Positions 54,371 to 63,825 of a stretch of 64,000 nt of DNA are shown here, in pieces (within the stretch, counting starts at the first letter, position 1; the number at the start of each line of letters is the position of its first letter). Position numbers and translations under genes: made by a program. The DNA is from Pseudomonadota bacterium. GTDB lineage: Bacteria > Pseudomonadota > Gammaproteobacteria > Burkholderiales > Rhodocyclaceae. The notes under the pieces are model-generated. The model saw only the letters and a program-made list of their open reading frames with translations, was not told where the DNA came from and did no database searches. The stretch spans positions 124,001 through 188,000 of the forward strand of contig JAFEDK010000008.1 in NCBI GenBank assembly GCA_018241665.1, written 5' to 3'.

Positions 54371-55738
54371 CTAGAACTCCGCGTGGAACCGCAGTGCAAA
54401 GAAATTCGCCGGCCCTCGGTCGGCGTTGTAGCCGGGGTTCCACATGCGCTGCGCGTCCGCTGTCACATAGACGCTCTTCCACACGTTCACGCTGTAGTAG
54501 GCCTCGATGACCTGTTCCGGCTGATAGTTCAGACCGCCGTCGCCGAGGAAGAAGGACAGCCCCCCCGCCTCAAGATAGCGCCGGCGATCCTGGGACAGGG
54601 CGTTGCGGGCATAGGCGACGCCTACGGTGTCGGCGGCCCGGCCCCAACGGCTGCCTTTCAGGGACAGGCCGGTTCCGATGGAGCTGTCAGTCTCGGTGAA
54701 CGCAAAGGTCTCGCTGCGCCCGTCGGCCTTCATCGCGCGCAGGAAGAAACCCAGGTCGGTGGAAATCGCCTGTTCCAGATTGATGCCCAGGCCGAACTTG
54801 ATCTGGTCCCCATGGCGCACCGCCAGGATCGCCTGCGGGTCCGCGTCCGGATTGGCGCGCAGATAGGCCAAGGCGTCGTCGAAACGGGCCAGCCGGGCCC
54901 GGTTGCGCCAGGCCAGCACGCGCAGCTTGCCGGGCTGGCCGTTCAGGCTGTGGGCGTGCTCCACCTCGATCTGGTCACCGTAATGCTTGCCGATGCGCGA
55001 GTCGATGGCCAGCATGTTGGGCTCCTGCGGGCCGGTCATCCGGCCGATGCGCAGCACCCAGTCGTCCTGGTACCACTCGAGGGCATAACCCCAGCCAAAA
55101 CCCCGGGCATCGGCGGCGTAATCGTAGGCCAGCGGCGCCATGAAGGCGGCGTTCATGAAATGGACGCGGGGGTCCTTGGCATAGACGTTGTCATCGAACA
55201 CGTCGAGCAGCGAAAAATTGCCGACCGTCAGCACCACCCGGTTCTTGTCCACGAAACCAGCCATCTGGTTCAGGTCGCCATCCTGACGTTCCTGCTCACC
55301 GCCCAGTCCCCAGGTCTGGCGCAGGAACAGGCGTTGGCGATACGACTTAGGACGGGAGCCGGCAGTCCGCGTCAGCTCTCCGTTGGTAAACGCCGCGGTC
55401 CCTTCCAGATCGGAAAATGGCCGCCCCTGGGTCTCTTCGCCGTTGAAGTACAACTCACCGCCGGTCCATGGGCGGAAGCCCAGAAAGGCCGTCGCCGTTG
55501 CCGTATAGCTCCGTTCATGGTCGGCGTTCAGGCTATGCCGGCCACTATAGTCGGCATTGAAGGCAGGCTTGTTCTGCCACACATAGGTCGTCTGGAAACG
55601 GGCAGTCCACGTCTCGGTGTCCTCCGACTCGGCATGGGCCTGCGCAGGTGCGATCAGCCCGGTCAGCATGGTGAGGGCCAATACGGACAGAGACCGGAGC
55701 CCCCCGCTGCAGGGGCCGGTAAAGAGATGGATACGCAT
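54371..55738 (-). CDS. Carbohydrate-selective outer-membrane porin (OprB family)
   Basis: A 455-residue outer-membrane beta-barrel of the OprB type, likely a sugar-selective porin. A signal peptide is visible (LSVLALTMLTGLIAPAQAHA). Alternating polar/aromatic strands run to the C-terminal phenylalanine of FFALRFHAEF, which is the signal for outer-membrane assembly. The segment EWYQDDWVLRIGRMTGPQEPN and NALSQDRRRYLEAGG, FFLGDGGLNYQPEQVIEAYY are typical of OprB. It is monocistronic on the minus strand. The transported solute cannot be told from sequence. Confidence 0.9.
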   Translation of the reverse strand: MRIHLFTGPCSGGLRSLSVLALTMLTGLIAPAQAHAESEDTETWTARFQTTYVWQNKPAFNADYSGRHSLNADHERSYTATATAFLGFRPWTGGELYFNGEETQGRPFSDLEGTAAFTNGELTRTAGSRPKSYRQRLFLRQTWGLGGEQERQDGDLNQMAGFVDKNRVVLTVGNFSLLDVFDDNVYAKDPRVHFMNAAFMAPLAYDYAADARGFGWGYALEWYQDDWVLRIGRMTGPQEPNMLAIDSRIGKHYGDQIEVEHAHSLNGQPGKLRVLAWRNRARLARFDDALAYLRANPDADPQAILAVRHGDQIKFGLGINLEQAISTDLGFFLRAMKADGRSETFAFTETDSSIGTGLSLKGSRWGRAADTVGVAYARNALSQDRRRYLEAGGLSFFLGDGGLNYQPEQVIEAYYSVNVWKSVYVTADAQRMWNPGYNADRGPANFFALRFHAEF

Positions 55739-55866
55739 AGAACTCGGTCTGACAAGCAGTCGGAAGCGGGGAACAGCCCGGTCCCGTGAAATGATCGGTC
55801 GGCGGATTGTATGACTGTAATGTTACGGTTCATGGATCCGGCGCAAGGCGCCGGCCCCACGCACGC

Positions 55867-57009
55867 TCAGTCCGTCAGATGGCCGAGGATGGGATTGAGC
55901 ATGGCCGCGCCAAGGCGCTTGCTGCGTTCGCCGTCCCAGCCATTCAGGCCGTCAGGCAGGTTCGCATTGTCCTTGAACGGCATTTCCAGGGTCAGGGACA
56001 CGCAACCGAAGCGGTGGGCCACCCATTTCGAGGCCAGGCTCAACAACTCGTCCTTGAAACGCCCGTTGAGATAGCCGTGCTCGGTCTGGAAATCCGGGCT
56101 CACCGCCTGGAAACGCTCGACGAAGCGCGCCTGGCGGCGCTTCTGCTCGTCCGAGAAGCCCGGCACCTCCTCGGCGGTCGAGAAGAACACATAAGGCAGG
56201 GCTTCGTCTCCGTGGATATCGAGGAACAGCTCGACGCCGCTCGCCTCCATCGCCTGGCGCACCAGCAGTACCTCGGGGCTACGCTCGATGCTCGGATCGC
56301 GCCATTCGCGGTTGAGGTTGGCCCCGGCCGCGTTGGTGCGCAAATTGCCGCGAATCGCCCCGTCCGGGTTCATGTTCGGCACGATGTACAGCACCGCATG
56401 CTCGCGGATGCGGCGGGCCACCGGATCGGCAGCATCGAGCAGGCGCTCCAGCAGGCCCTCGACGAACCACTCTGCCATGCTCTCGCCTGGATGCTGGCGC
56501 GCGATGATCCACAGCGGACGCTTGCCCGGCGAGGCGCGGCCGACAGTGACCAGGTCCAGGTCGCGCCCATCCACCGTCGCCCCCAGGTTGCTCACCGACG
56601 CAAACGGCGACATCTCGACCCGCCCCAGCAGATCCAGGTGGCGCTCATGGGAATACGGCTCGAAGTAGGCGTAGTAGACGCTGTTGCGCTCCGGCGTATG
56701 CTCGACGATCAGCTGCCCGTTCTCATAGCGGGTCGAGCTGATGCGGAACCAGTGGCGGCGATCGTAGGACGCCACGCAGCGGTAATCGGGCCAGCCGTCC
56801 GGGTAAGCAGCATCGGCGGCGTTCTCGAACACCATCCGCAGCCCCTGCCCCGCCGCGCCATGCAGGCGGAAATGGAACCACTGGCGGAAGGCCCCGTCGC
56901 CGGCCACGCCCTGGTCGGCGCGCAGCCGCAGGCGGATGTCGTCAGGGCGCTCCACGGACAGCACCTCGATGGCGCCGGAGTCGAAATTGCTGCTGATTCT
57001 GAGGGTCAT
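55867..57009 (-). CDS. M14-family zinc carboxypeptidase (cytosolic carboxypeptidase-like)
   Basis: A 380-residue zinc carboxypeptidase of the M14 family, closest in layout to the AGBL/cytosolic carboxypeptidase branch. An N-terminal beta-sandwich domain (about residues 1-125) precedes the catalytic domain. Zinc ligands HPGES (His and Glu) and the third His in DIHGDE are visible, the substrate-binding NMNPDGAIRGNLRTNAAG is intact, and TLEMPFKD carries the catalytic glutamate. No signal peptide, so it acts in the cytoplasm. Bacterial substrates of this branch are unknown. It follows the DUF445 gene by seven bases, probably in one operon. Confidence 0.92.
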   Translation of the reverse strand: MTLRISSNFDSGAIEVLSVERPDDIRLRLRADQGVAGDGAFRQWFHFRLHGAAGQGLRMVFENAADAAYPDGWPDYRCVASYDRRHWFRISSTRYENGQLIVEHTPERNSVYYAYFEPYSHERHLDLLGRVEMSPFASVSNLGATVDGRDLDLVTVGRASPGKRPLWIIARQHPGESMAEWFVEGLLERLLDAADPVARRIREHAVLYIVPNMNPDGAIRGNLRTNAAGANLNREWRDPSIERSPEVLLVRQAMEASGVELFLDIHGDEALPYVFFSTAEEVPGFSDEQKRRQARFVERFQAVSPDFQTEHGYLNGRFKDELLSLASKWVAHRFGCVSLTLEMPFKDNANLPDGLNGWDGERSKRLGAAMLNPILGHLTD

Positions 57010-57016
57010 GGCTGGG

Positions 57017-58285
57017 TCAGGTGAGGAGTTGGGTCACCGCGTACAGCAGCAGGCCGATCAGGCCGCCGACGAAGGTGCCGTTGAGGCGGATGAACTGCAG
57101 GTCGCGGCCGACGCTGACTTCGATCTCACGCACGAGATCCTCGTCGTTCCAGGCCCGCACTGTGCTCGCGATATGGCCGGCCAGACCCGTGCGCAGCTCC
57201 GGCGCCAGGCTTTCCACAGTCTTCTCCAGGTGCTCGTTGAGGGAGTCCCGCAGCGCCTCGTTGGCGGCCAGGCTGGTGCCGAGCGCCCCCGCTGCCGACG
57301 CGATGCGCTGGCGGATCATCGAGTCCGCGCTGGCCATGTCGCGCCCCAGCCAGGTACGCAGTTCGTCCCACAGATCCCGCAGATACGTGCCCACCGCCGG
57401 ATGGGCAAGGAACTCCCGCTTCATCTGGTCCACCTGGGCCCGGAAGGCCTCGTCGCTCTTGAGGCGCCCGATATAGCGGGTCACCACCTCGTCGAAAGCC
57501 GCGCGGCGCGGGTGCTCTGGATTGGACGCAATGTCGTCGAGCAGGCCATGCACGCCGGCCACGATACCGGTCGCCACCTTGTCGCCGAGCTCGGTCGGAT
57601 CGACGCCGACGAAACCCAAAGTCGCAACCACCTTCGGATACTCCCGCGCCGCCACGTCCAGGATCATGCCGGCGAAACTGTGCCGCACGCCCGGCTCGTC
57701 CAGCCACTGGACCAGCTTGTGGATGCTCTCGTCGAGCAAGGCCTGGTGGCGGCCGCCCTGGGTCAGCGCATCGAGAATGCCGCCCATGCTGTCGGCCAGG
57801 TCCAGGCTGCCCGCCCGCCGCCGCAGCGCATGCAGCGCAAGCCGGCGGACGCGCGGATCGTCCATGAAATCCAGGGACTCCGCCATCACCACCACCAGCC
57901 GCTCGGCGAAGATGGTCGCGTTCTTCGGGTCCTTCAACCAACCGGCCAGCCGCTCGGCCGGATTGGCGCTGCGCAGGCGGGCCACCAGCGACGCGGTGTC
58001 GAGGAACTTGTCGCGGATGAACTCGGCGATGTTGTCGGCCAGGCGCGCCTTGTTGCGCGGCAGGATCGCCGTGTGGGGAATGGGCAGCCCAAGCGGATGG
58101 CGGAACAAGGCCACCACCGCGAACCAGTCGGCCAGCGCACCGATGGTTGCCGCCTCGGCAAAGGCCGCTACCCACGGCCAGCCCTGATGCCGGGCCAGTA
58201 CGAACAAAGCTGCGACGATGATCAGCGCCGCAACAGCCACACCCTTCATGCGCGCCAGTTGCGCGATCTTCTGCGGATTCGCCAC
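57017..58285 (-). CDS. DUF445 family membrane protein
   Basis: A 422-residue protein of the DUF445 (YjiN) family. Hydrophobic segments lie at the start (about residues 14-31, then the GALADWFAVVALFRHPLG signature) and at the end (GTFVGGLIGLLLYAVTQLL). Between them lies a long alpha-helical cytoplasmic region. The signature ADWFAVVALFRHPLGLPIPHTAIL is diagnostic. Function is not established for the family. It stands 12 bases downstream of yaaA and seven upstream of the M14 gene on the same strand. Confidence 0.92.
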   Translation of the reverse strand: MANPQKIAQLARMKGVAVAALIIVAALFVLARHQGWPWVAAFAEAATIGALADWFAVVALFRHPLGLPIPHTAILPRNKARLADNIAEFIRDKFLDTASLVARLRSANPAERLAGWLKDPKNATIFAERLVVVMAESLDFMDDPRVRRLALHALRRRAGSLDLADSMGGILDALTQGGRHQALLDESIHKLVQWLDEPGVRHSFAGMILDVAAREYPKVVATLGFVGVDPTELGDKVATGIVAGVHGLLDDIASNPEHPRRAAFDEVVTRYIGRLKSDEAFRAQVDQMKREFLAHPAVGTYLRDLWDELRTWLGRDMASADSMIRQRIASAAGALGTSLAANEALRDSLNEHLEKTVESLAPELRTGLAGHIASTVRAWNDEDLVREIEVSVGRDLQFIRLNGTFVGGLIGLLLYAVTQLLT

Positions 58286-58297
58286 GAGCGGCTCCCG

Positions 58298-59083
58298 TCA
58301 GTCCTGGCGCCGCCGGAAGACCCAGCGGTCGGTGTCGGAAGCCTCGGCGGCAAAAGCGTAGCCATCCAGATCAAAGTCCTTCAGCTGCTCCACCTGCTCC
58401 ACCTGATGGGTGATCGCATAGCGGGCCATCAGGCCGCGGGCCCGCTTGGCGTAAAAGCTGATGATCTTGTAGCGCCCGCCCTTCCAGTCCTCGAAACCGA
58501 TGTTGAGCAGGCGCCCCCTCAATTGGGCCGGCTTGACCGACTTGAAGTACTCCTCGGAAGCCAGGTTGACCAGCACCGGCTCATGGCCCGCCTCCTCGTC
58601 CCGCGCCAGCAGACGGTTCAGCGCCTCGGTCTGGGTCATGCCCCAGAAGGCATACAAATCCTTGCCACGCCGATTCTTGAAGCGGGTACCCATCTCCAGG
58701 CGATAGGGCTGCATCAGGTCCAGCGGCTTCAGCAAACCGTACAGGCCGGACAGGATACGCAGGTGCGACTGGGCGTAGTCCAGCTCGGACTCGCCGAGGC
58801 TGCGCGCATCGAGCCCATCGTAGACATCGCCGTTGAAGGCCAGCACGGCCGGCTTGGCATTGCCCGGCGTGAAGGGCCGCGACCAGTCTGCATAACGGGC
58901 CACGTTGAGAGCCGCCAGCTGATCGGACAAGTCCATCAGCTTCGCGACCTCGGCGTGGGACAGCTCGCGCAGGCCGGCGATCAGCTCGGCCGCGTCGTCC
59001 AGGTAATCGGGTTCAGTGAAACGCGGGGTGGTGGGTGGCGTCTCGTAGTCGAGCGCCTTGGCGGGGGACAGCACGAAAATCAT
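58298..59083 (-). CDS. yaaA: Peroxide stress protein YaaA (DUF328)
   Basis: A 261-residue cytoplasmic protein of the YaaA/DUF328 family, which lowers free iron and protects DNA during peroxide stress and binds DNA. Seen: the family start [36 protein letters not shown] and [23 protein letters not shown], and [16 protein letters not shown]. The length matches the E. coli protein (258). It precedes DUF445 by 12 bases. I saw no OxyR-type site that I could support in the 95-base gap upstream. Confidence 0.95.
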   Translation of the reverse strand: MIFVLSPAKALDYETPPTTPRFTEPDYLDDAAELIAGLRELSHAEVAKLMDLSDQLAALNVARYADWSRPFTPGNAKPAVLAFNGDVYDGLDARSLGESELDYAQSHLRILSGLYGLLKPLDLMQPYRLEMGTRFKNRRGKDLYAFWGMTQTEALNRLLARDEEAGHEPVLVNLASEEYFKSVKPAQLRGRLLNIGFEDWKGGRYKIISFYAKRARGLMARYAITHQVEQVEQLKDFDLDGYAFAAEASDTDRWVFRRRQD

Positions 59084-59178
59084 GGGGACGACCTGAATTC
59101 TGGAATGCCGCGATTCTACTGCCTGCCGGCCTCATTTCGGGTACGAGATCGGCCGTGGTCCGCCGCACCGCAGCACGC

Positions 59179-60051
59179 TCAGGGCAAGGGCTCAAGATGG
59201 GTCGTCACTTCGGTGCCTGGCAAGGCCTTGCCGAGCGCTTCCTCTATCTCGTCGAGCAGATCATGCCCTTGCCGGACGCTCCAATCCCCCGGCACCAGCA
59301 CCACCACCTGCAAGAAGGACGACGCGCCCGCCCGGCGGGTACGCAGGCCCTGGAAAGCCACGCCGCGACGATGGAAGGATTCGAGCACGCCAGTGGCCCG
59401 CTCCACCGCGGCCCGATCCATGCTGCGATCCATCAGACCGTCCACCGACTCGCGCAACAGATGCCAGGCTTCCAGCGTGATGTGCAGGCCGACGGCAATC
59501 GCGATCAGCGGGTCGAGCAACAGCCAGCCGGTCAGCGCGACCAGCGCGACACCGGCGATCACGCCCACGGATGTCCATACGTCGGTCATCAGATGGCGGG
59601 AGTCGGCCCGCAGCGCGATGGAGTCGAAACGCTCGCCTGCCCGGCCGAGCACGCGGGCCACCACGAAGTTGATGAAGGTCGCGGCCGCCGACCAGGCCAG
59701 CCCCCAGCCGGCCGATTCAAGCGGCGCCGGGTAGATCAGGCGCTCCACGCCGGCCCAGATGATCGCCACCGCGGCGCCGAGGATCAGGATGCCCTCGAAG
59801 CCGCTGGAAAAGTACTCCGCCTTGCCGTGCCCGAAGGGATGGCGCCGGTCTGGTGGATCCCGGGTGACCAGGATCATCCACAGCGCGAAGGTGGCGCCCG
59901 CCAGGTTGACGAAGGATTCCAGCGCGTCGGACAGCAGGCCCACCGAGCCGGTCAGCCACCAGGCCAGGGTCTTCAGGCCGATGGTCGCCACCGCCGCCGC
60001 GATGGACAGCCACGCGAAGTGATGCCGCTCGAGGCGGCTCCCGTCGATCAC
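59179..60051 (-). CDS. Cation diffusion facilitator family metal transporter
   Basis: A 290-residue inner-membrane metal/proton antiporter of the CDF family, exporting zinc, iron, manganese or cobalt. Seen: LLSDALESFVNL (helix 2 metal site), HPFGHGKAEYFSSGFEG, and DSRHLMTDVWTSVGVIAG (helix 5 metal site), then a cytoplasmic C-terminal domain with a degenerate metal-binding end. In the helix 2 site the first ligand position is Asp with Glu/Ser after it, which may affect metal choice. It starts three bases after the relA stop, so it is probably cotranscribed with relA. Confidence 0.93.
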   Translation of the reverse strand: MIDGSRLERHHFAWLSIAAAVATIGLKTLAWWLTGSVGLLSDALESFVNLAGATFALWMILVTRDPPDRRHPFGHGKAEYFSSGFEGILILGAAVAIIWAGVERLIYPAPLESAGWGLAWSAAATFINFVVARVLGRAGERFDSIALRADSRHLMTDVWTSVGVIAGVALVALTGWLLLDPLIAIAVGLHITLEAWHLLRESVDGLMDRSMDRAAVERATGVLESFHRRGVAFQGLRTRRAGASSFLQVVVLVPGDWSVRQGHDLLDEIEEALGKALPGTEVTTHLEPLP

Positions 60052-60054
60052 GCC

Positions 60055-62265
60055 TCAGCCGCGCTCCACGTCGGTGACGCCCTTGACCTCCCGGATCAGG
60101 GTGACGGCCCGCTGAATCTGGTGCACGCCCTGCACCTCCAGCGTAAAGCGCATGCGCGCCGCCCCCTTGCGGCTGAGGGTATTCACGGCGATCACGTTGA
60201 GCTTTTCCCGCGACAGGACTTCGGAGATGTCGCGCAGCAGGCCCTGCCGGTCCATCGCATGGACCAGCACATCCACCGGGAAGACCGCTATGTCCTTGGT
60301 GACATTGGCGGCCTCGCCCCACTGGGCGCTGATCAGGCGCTCCGGGTGCTGGCGCACCAGCTCCTGGAAATCCCGGCATTCGACGCGGTGGATCGACACA
60401 CCACGCCCGCGGGTCACATAACCCTGAATCGCATCCGGCGGTGCCGGCTTGCAGCAGCGCCCGAGGGACGTCATCAGCTTGCCGACGCCGACGATCAGAA
60501 TGGTGTCGCTGGCATCGCCGGAGTGACTCTGGCCGATGACCACTTCCGGCGTCTCCGGCAAGTCATCCAGGGATTCGGCACCACGCAGCGCCACCTGGAT
60601 CGCCCGCGGCCCGACCTCGCCACGGCCGGCTGCAATGAACAGTGCCTCCGGATTCTTGAAGCCCAGGCGCGTCGCCAGGTCCTCGAGATTGACCTGCCCG
60701 TGCCCTTCCCGCTGGATCTCCTTGGTCAGCACGCTGCGGCCGCGGACCAGCAGCTCCTCTTCCTCAAGCGCGCTGAAGTACTGCTTGATCTTCTGGCGTG
60801 CCCGCGGCGTGGCCACATAGTTCTGCTGCACATTGAGCCAGTCGCGGGACGGCCCCCCCTCCTTGGTGGACATGATCTCCACCGTCTGGCCGTTTTCCAG
60901 CGGCGTATTGAGGGTGACCAGCTGGCCATTGACCTTGGCACCGCGGCAGCGGTGCCCGAGGTCCGTATGCACGCGGTAGGCGAAGTCAATCGGCGTCGCC
61001 CCGCGCGGCAGGTCGATGACCCGCCCCTGCGGCGTCAGCGCATAGATCGTGTCGTCAAGCGAGGCCCGCTTGAACTGCTCCAGCCAGTCCGCCGAATCGG
61101 TCACCTCGTCACGCCACGACAGCAGGCTGCGCAGCAGCGCGATCTTCTCGTCGTACTCGCCGCTCGACGCGCCGGAGCCTTCCTTGTAACGCCAGTGGGC
61201 GGCCACTCCGAGCTCGGCATGGTTGTGCATCGCGTGGGTACGGATCTGCACCTCCAGTGCACGCCCGTCACCGGCGTACACGGCGGTATGCAGGGACTGG
61301 TAGTTGTTACCCTTGGGCATCGAGATGTAGTCGTCGAACTCCTTCGGGATCGGCGTCCAGATCTGGTGCACGATACCCAGCACCGCGTAGCAGTCCTTCA
61401 CCTCCTTGACCAGTACGCGCAAGGCGCGCACATCGTAGATCTGCGAGAAGTCCAGGCGCTTGGCGCGCATCTTGTTGTAGATGCTGTAGATGTGCTTGGG
61501 CCGTCCATACACCTCGGCCTTGATGCCGATGGCCTCCACCTCGCTCTTCAGCCGGGCGACCGCGTCAACGATGAACTGCTCGCGCTCGACGCGCCGCTCG
61601 TCGAGCATGCGCGCGATGCGCTTGTAGGTTTCCGGCTCCAGGAAGCGGAAGGACAGGTCTTCCAGCTCCCACTTGAGCTGCCAGATGCCGAGCCGGTTGG
61701 CCAGCGGCGCGTAGATGTCGAGGCTCTCGCGGGCGATGGACTCGCGGATCTTGCCCGCATGGTCGGTGAAATAGCGCAGCGTCTGGGTACGCGACGACAC
61801 CCGCAGCAGCACCACGCGGATGTCCTCCACCATCGCCAGCAGCATCTTGCGCAGCACCTCGCTCTGGGCGCGGATCTCGGGAGCGCTGGCGGTGGTGGTC
61901 ATGCGCGTGATGACGCGCAGCCCATTGAGCTTACGCAGGCCGTCCACCAGACGCGCCACCCCCTCCCCGAAGCGGGCGGCAAGCTGTTCGCCGGAGTGAT
62001 CGAGAACGTCGCCCAGTGCAAAACACAGGGCCGCAATACGCGTATCCGCGTCGAGACGCAGGGAGGCGACGATCAGCGCCGTGCCAAGGGCATGCTGCCA
62101 GATGGGTTCGTTGGTGCCGAGGGTACGCTCTCCGTAGAGCGGCTGCACCCACTCGAGGGCAACGCCTACGCGGGCGGCATCATCGGGGCCAAGCCCCTCG
62201 CACAATAACTCGACCGCCGAAAACGCGGACACGGACTGGGATATCGAATGTGTAACGGCAACCAT
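60055..62265 (-). CDS. relA: RelA-type (p)ppGpp synthetase
   Basis: A 736-residue long RSH enzyme of the stringent response, making (p)ppGpp on the ribosome in response to amino acid starvation. Order: N-terminal HD region, synthetase (GRPKHIYSIYNKM, YDVRALRVLV, DYISMPKGNNYQSLHTAV), TGS (TLNTPLENGQTVEIM), helical part with CCKP, and C-terminal ACT (RQGLLRDISEVLSREKLN). In the HD region the expected HDxxED hydrolase motif is replaced by FALGDVLDH, so it should lack hydrolase activity; this makes it RelA rather than SpoT. The start at 62265 gives MVAVTHSIS. It is followed three bases later by the CDF gene. Confidence 0.95.
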   Translation of the reverse strand: MVAVTHSISQSVSAFSAVELLCEGLGPDDAARVGVALEWVQPLYGERTLGTNEPIWQHALGTALIVASLRLDADTRIAALCFALGDVLDHSGEQLAARFGEGVARLVDGLRKLNGLRVITRMTTTASAPEIRAQSEVLRKMLLAMVEDIRVVLLRVSSRTQTLRYFTDHAGKIRESIARESLDIYAPLANRLGIWQLKWELEDLSFRFLEPETYKRIARMLDERRVEREQFIVDAVARLKSEVEAIGIKAEVYGRPKHIYSIYNKMRAKRLDFSQIYDVRALRVLVKEVKDCYAVLGIVHQIWTPIPKEFDDYISMPKGNNYQSLHTAVYAGDGRALEVQIRTHAMHNHAELGVAAHWRYKEGSGASSGEYDEKIALLRSLLSWRDEVTDSADWLEQFKRASLDDTIYALTPQGRVIDLPRGATPIDFAYRVHTDLGHRCRGAKVNGQLVTLNTPLENGQTVEIMSTKEGGPSRDWLNVQQNYVATPRARQKIKQYFSALEEEELLVRGRSVLTKEIQREGHGQVNLEDLATRLGFKNPEALFIAAGRGEVGPRAIQVALRGAESLDDLPETPEVVIGQSHSGDASDTILIVGVGKLMTSLGRCCKPAPPDAIQGYVTRGRGVSIHRVECRDFQELVRQHPERLISAQWGEAANVTKDIAVFPVDVLVHAMDRQGLLRDISEVLSREKLNVIAVNTLSRKGAARMRFTLEVQGVHQIQRAVTLIREVKGVTDVERG

Positions 62266-62386
62266 GCCGGCATTATCCTATAGGCTGACGCCACAGAGTT
62301 TGATCTTCATCGTGTTCGGGTGACCGACCACACGCGGGCGCTGCGTTCCTCGCACCGCCGGCCCCTTCGACAGACAACGATCCGCC

Positions 62387-63157
62387 ATGTTCTCCGCCTT
62401 CCGTCGCTGGCGCCGCCAGCGTGCCGCCAACCGCATGCAGGTGCCTCACGAACAATGGGAGCGCGTCGAGCAGAGCCTGCCTTTTCTCGATTTCCTGCCG
62501 GCCGGGGAACGCCCGCGCCTGCGCCGTCTGGCGCTGGAACTCCTGGCCGACAAGCAGATCCACGGCGCGGAGGGCGTGAACATCACCGATGACATGCTGC
62601 TGTCCATCGCGCTGCAGGCCTGCCTGCCAATCCTCCACATCGGTCTCGACGCCTACGCCGACTGGGTTGGCATCGTGGTTTATCCGGGCGACTTCATCAT
62701 TCCGCGTAGCGTCGTCGACGAGGACGGCGTCGTCCATGAATACGATGACGAGGTGCTCGGCGAAGCCTGGGAGGGTGGCCCGGTGCTCCTCTCGTGGTTC
62801 GACGGGGAAGCCCAGCCCGTCGGCGTCAACGTGGTGATTCATGAATTTGCCCACAAACTGGACATGGGCAACGGCGAGGTGGACGGTTATCCGGCCCTTC
62901 CGGCCGACATGCCCGCCACCGACTGGGCAGCCGCCTTTCAGCCGGCGTTCAACGACTTCTGCCGGCGTGTGGACGATGGCGAAGACATGCTGCTGGACCC
63001 CTACGGCGCAGAACATCCGGCCGAATTCTTCGCCGTCATGAGCGAGGCTTTCTTCGAGACGCCCGGGCTCCTGAAAACGGAGTATCCCGCTGTTTACACG
63101 CAGCTTTCCCGCTTTTACAGGCAGGACCCGGCACCCCATGAAACCCAAACGCAATAA
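62387..63157 (+). CDS. mtfA: Zinc-dependent peptidase, MtfA family
   Basis: A 256-residue cytoplasmic zinc peptidase of the MtfA (YeeI) family; in E. coli MtfA binds the repressor Mlc and so affects glucose uptake. Seen: VVIHEFAHKLDM with the HExxH-type zinc site (here HEFAH), and downstream the glutamate of EFFAVMSEAFFE. N-terminal basic helix and FRRWRRQRAANR. The length is normal. It diverges from relA across a 121-base gap. Its link to Mlc in this organism is not shown by the sequence. Confidence 0.93.
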   Translation: MFSAFRRWRRQRAANRMQVPHEQWERVEQSLPFLDFLPAGERPRLRRLALELLADKQIHGAEGVNITDDMLLSIALQACLPILHIGLDAYADWVGIVVYPGDFIIPRSVVDEDGVVHEYDDEVLGEAWEGGPVLLSWFDGEAQPVGVNVVIHEFAHKLDMGNGEVDGYPALPADMPATDWAAAFQPAFNDFCRRVDDGEDMLLDPYGAEHPAEFFAVMSEAFFETPGLLKTEYPAVYTQLSRFYRQDPAPHETQTQ

Positions 63158-63184
63158 ATCCGACAGCACGCCTGCAACAAAACT

Positions 63185-63213
63185 TTGAAGTCCCCCGCTC
63201 CGCTGTCTACAGT
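63185..63213 (+). promoter_or_regulatory. Sigma-70-type promoter before the host-attachment family gene
   Basis: TTGAAG (63185-63190) and TACAGT (63208-63213) are exactly 17 bases apart. A GGAGAG ribosome site precedes the ATG at 63259. This indicates independent transcription from mtfA. Confidence 0.62.
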
Positions 63214-63258
63214 GGGTAAGCCGCCTCGGCATTCCTTACCAAGTGTGGAGAGCAATTC

Positions 63259-63699
63259 ATGGCTATTACCTGGATTCTGGTCGCCAATGCGAGTCTTGCC
63301 CGCCTGTATGCCAACCTCGGGCCCAAGCAAGGCCTGCAACTCGTCAAGGAAATCGCCCACCCCGCCAGCCGCATGAAGAATTCCGAGCTGTCGTCGGACC
63401 GCGCCGGTCAGATGCAGGCCTCCATCAGCGGACATGGCGCCCGGGAACAGCAGACCCCGCCGAAAGAGAACGCCGCCCGCAATTTCGCCCAGAAGCTCGC
63501 CAAGGAGCTCTACCTCGGGCGCAGTCGCAACCTCTTCGGTCGCGCCATCGTCATCGCGCCACCGTCATTCATGGGCATGCTCAATTCGGTTCTCGATCGA
63601 CCGACAGCGCAACTGATCACAGACCGCTTCGAGAAGGACTACACCAAGACACCGGAGCCGGCACTGCGCGATCACCTCGAAGGATGTCTGTTCGTCTGA
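63259..63699 (+). CDS. Host attachment protein family (PF10116-like)
   Basis: A 146-residue protein resembling the host attachment protein family. The order is a short beta-alpha start ITWILVANASLARLYANLG, a polar loop (NSELSSDRAGQMQASISGHGAREQQTPPKENAARNFAQKLAKEL) and the final segment IVIAPPSFMGMLNSVLDRPT. The family has an eRF1-like fold. It was named for a plant-attachment phenotype, but its molecular activity is not established. The gene has its own promoter and a good terminator. Confidence 0.82.
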   Translation: MAITWILVANASLARLYANLGPKQGLQLVKEIAHPASRMKNSELSSDRAGQMQASISGHGAREQQTPPKENAARNFAQKLAKELYLGRSRNLFGRAIVIAPPSFMGMLNSVLDRPTAQLITDRFEKDYTKTPEPALRDHLEGCLFV

Positions 63700-63767
63700 G
63701 CTGACCGCTCAGGCTGCAATCCCTCTCCTTTGACCTCCCAGCGCGCCCGTTCGGGTCAGCGCACTTT

Positions 63768-63806
63768 CAGGCGGCCGCGATGCCCATCGCTGCCGCCTGA
63801 TTTTTG
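63768..63806 (+). terminator. Rho-independent terminator after the host-attachment family gene
   Basis: CAGGCGGC and GCCGCCTG (63768-63799) form an 8-bp perfect stem, followed by ATTTTTG. It lies between the converging gene and thpR. Confidence 0.8.
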
Positions 63807-63825
63807 TCTGCGCGGCGTGAGTCGC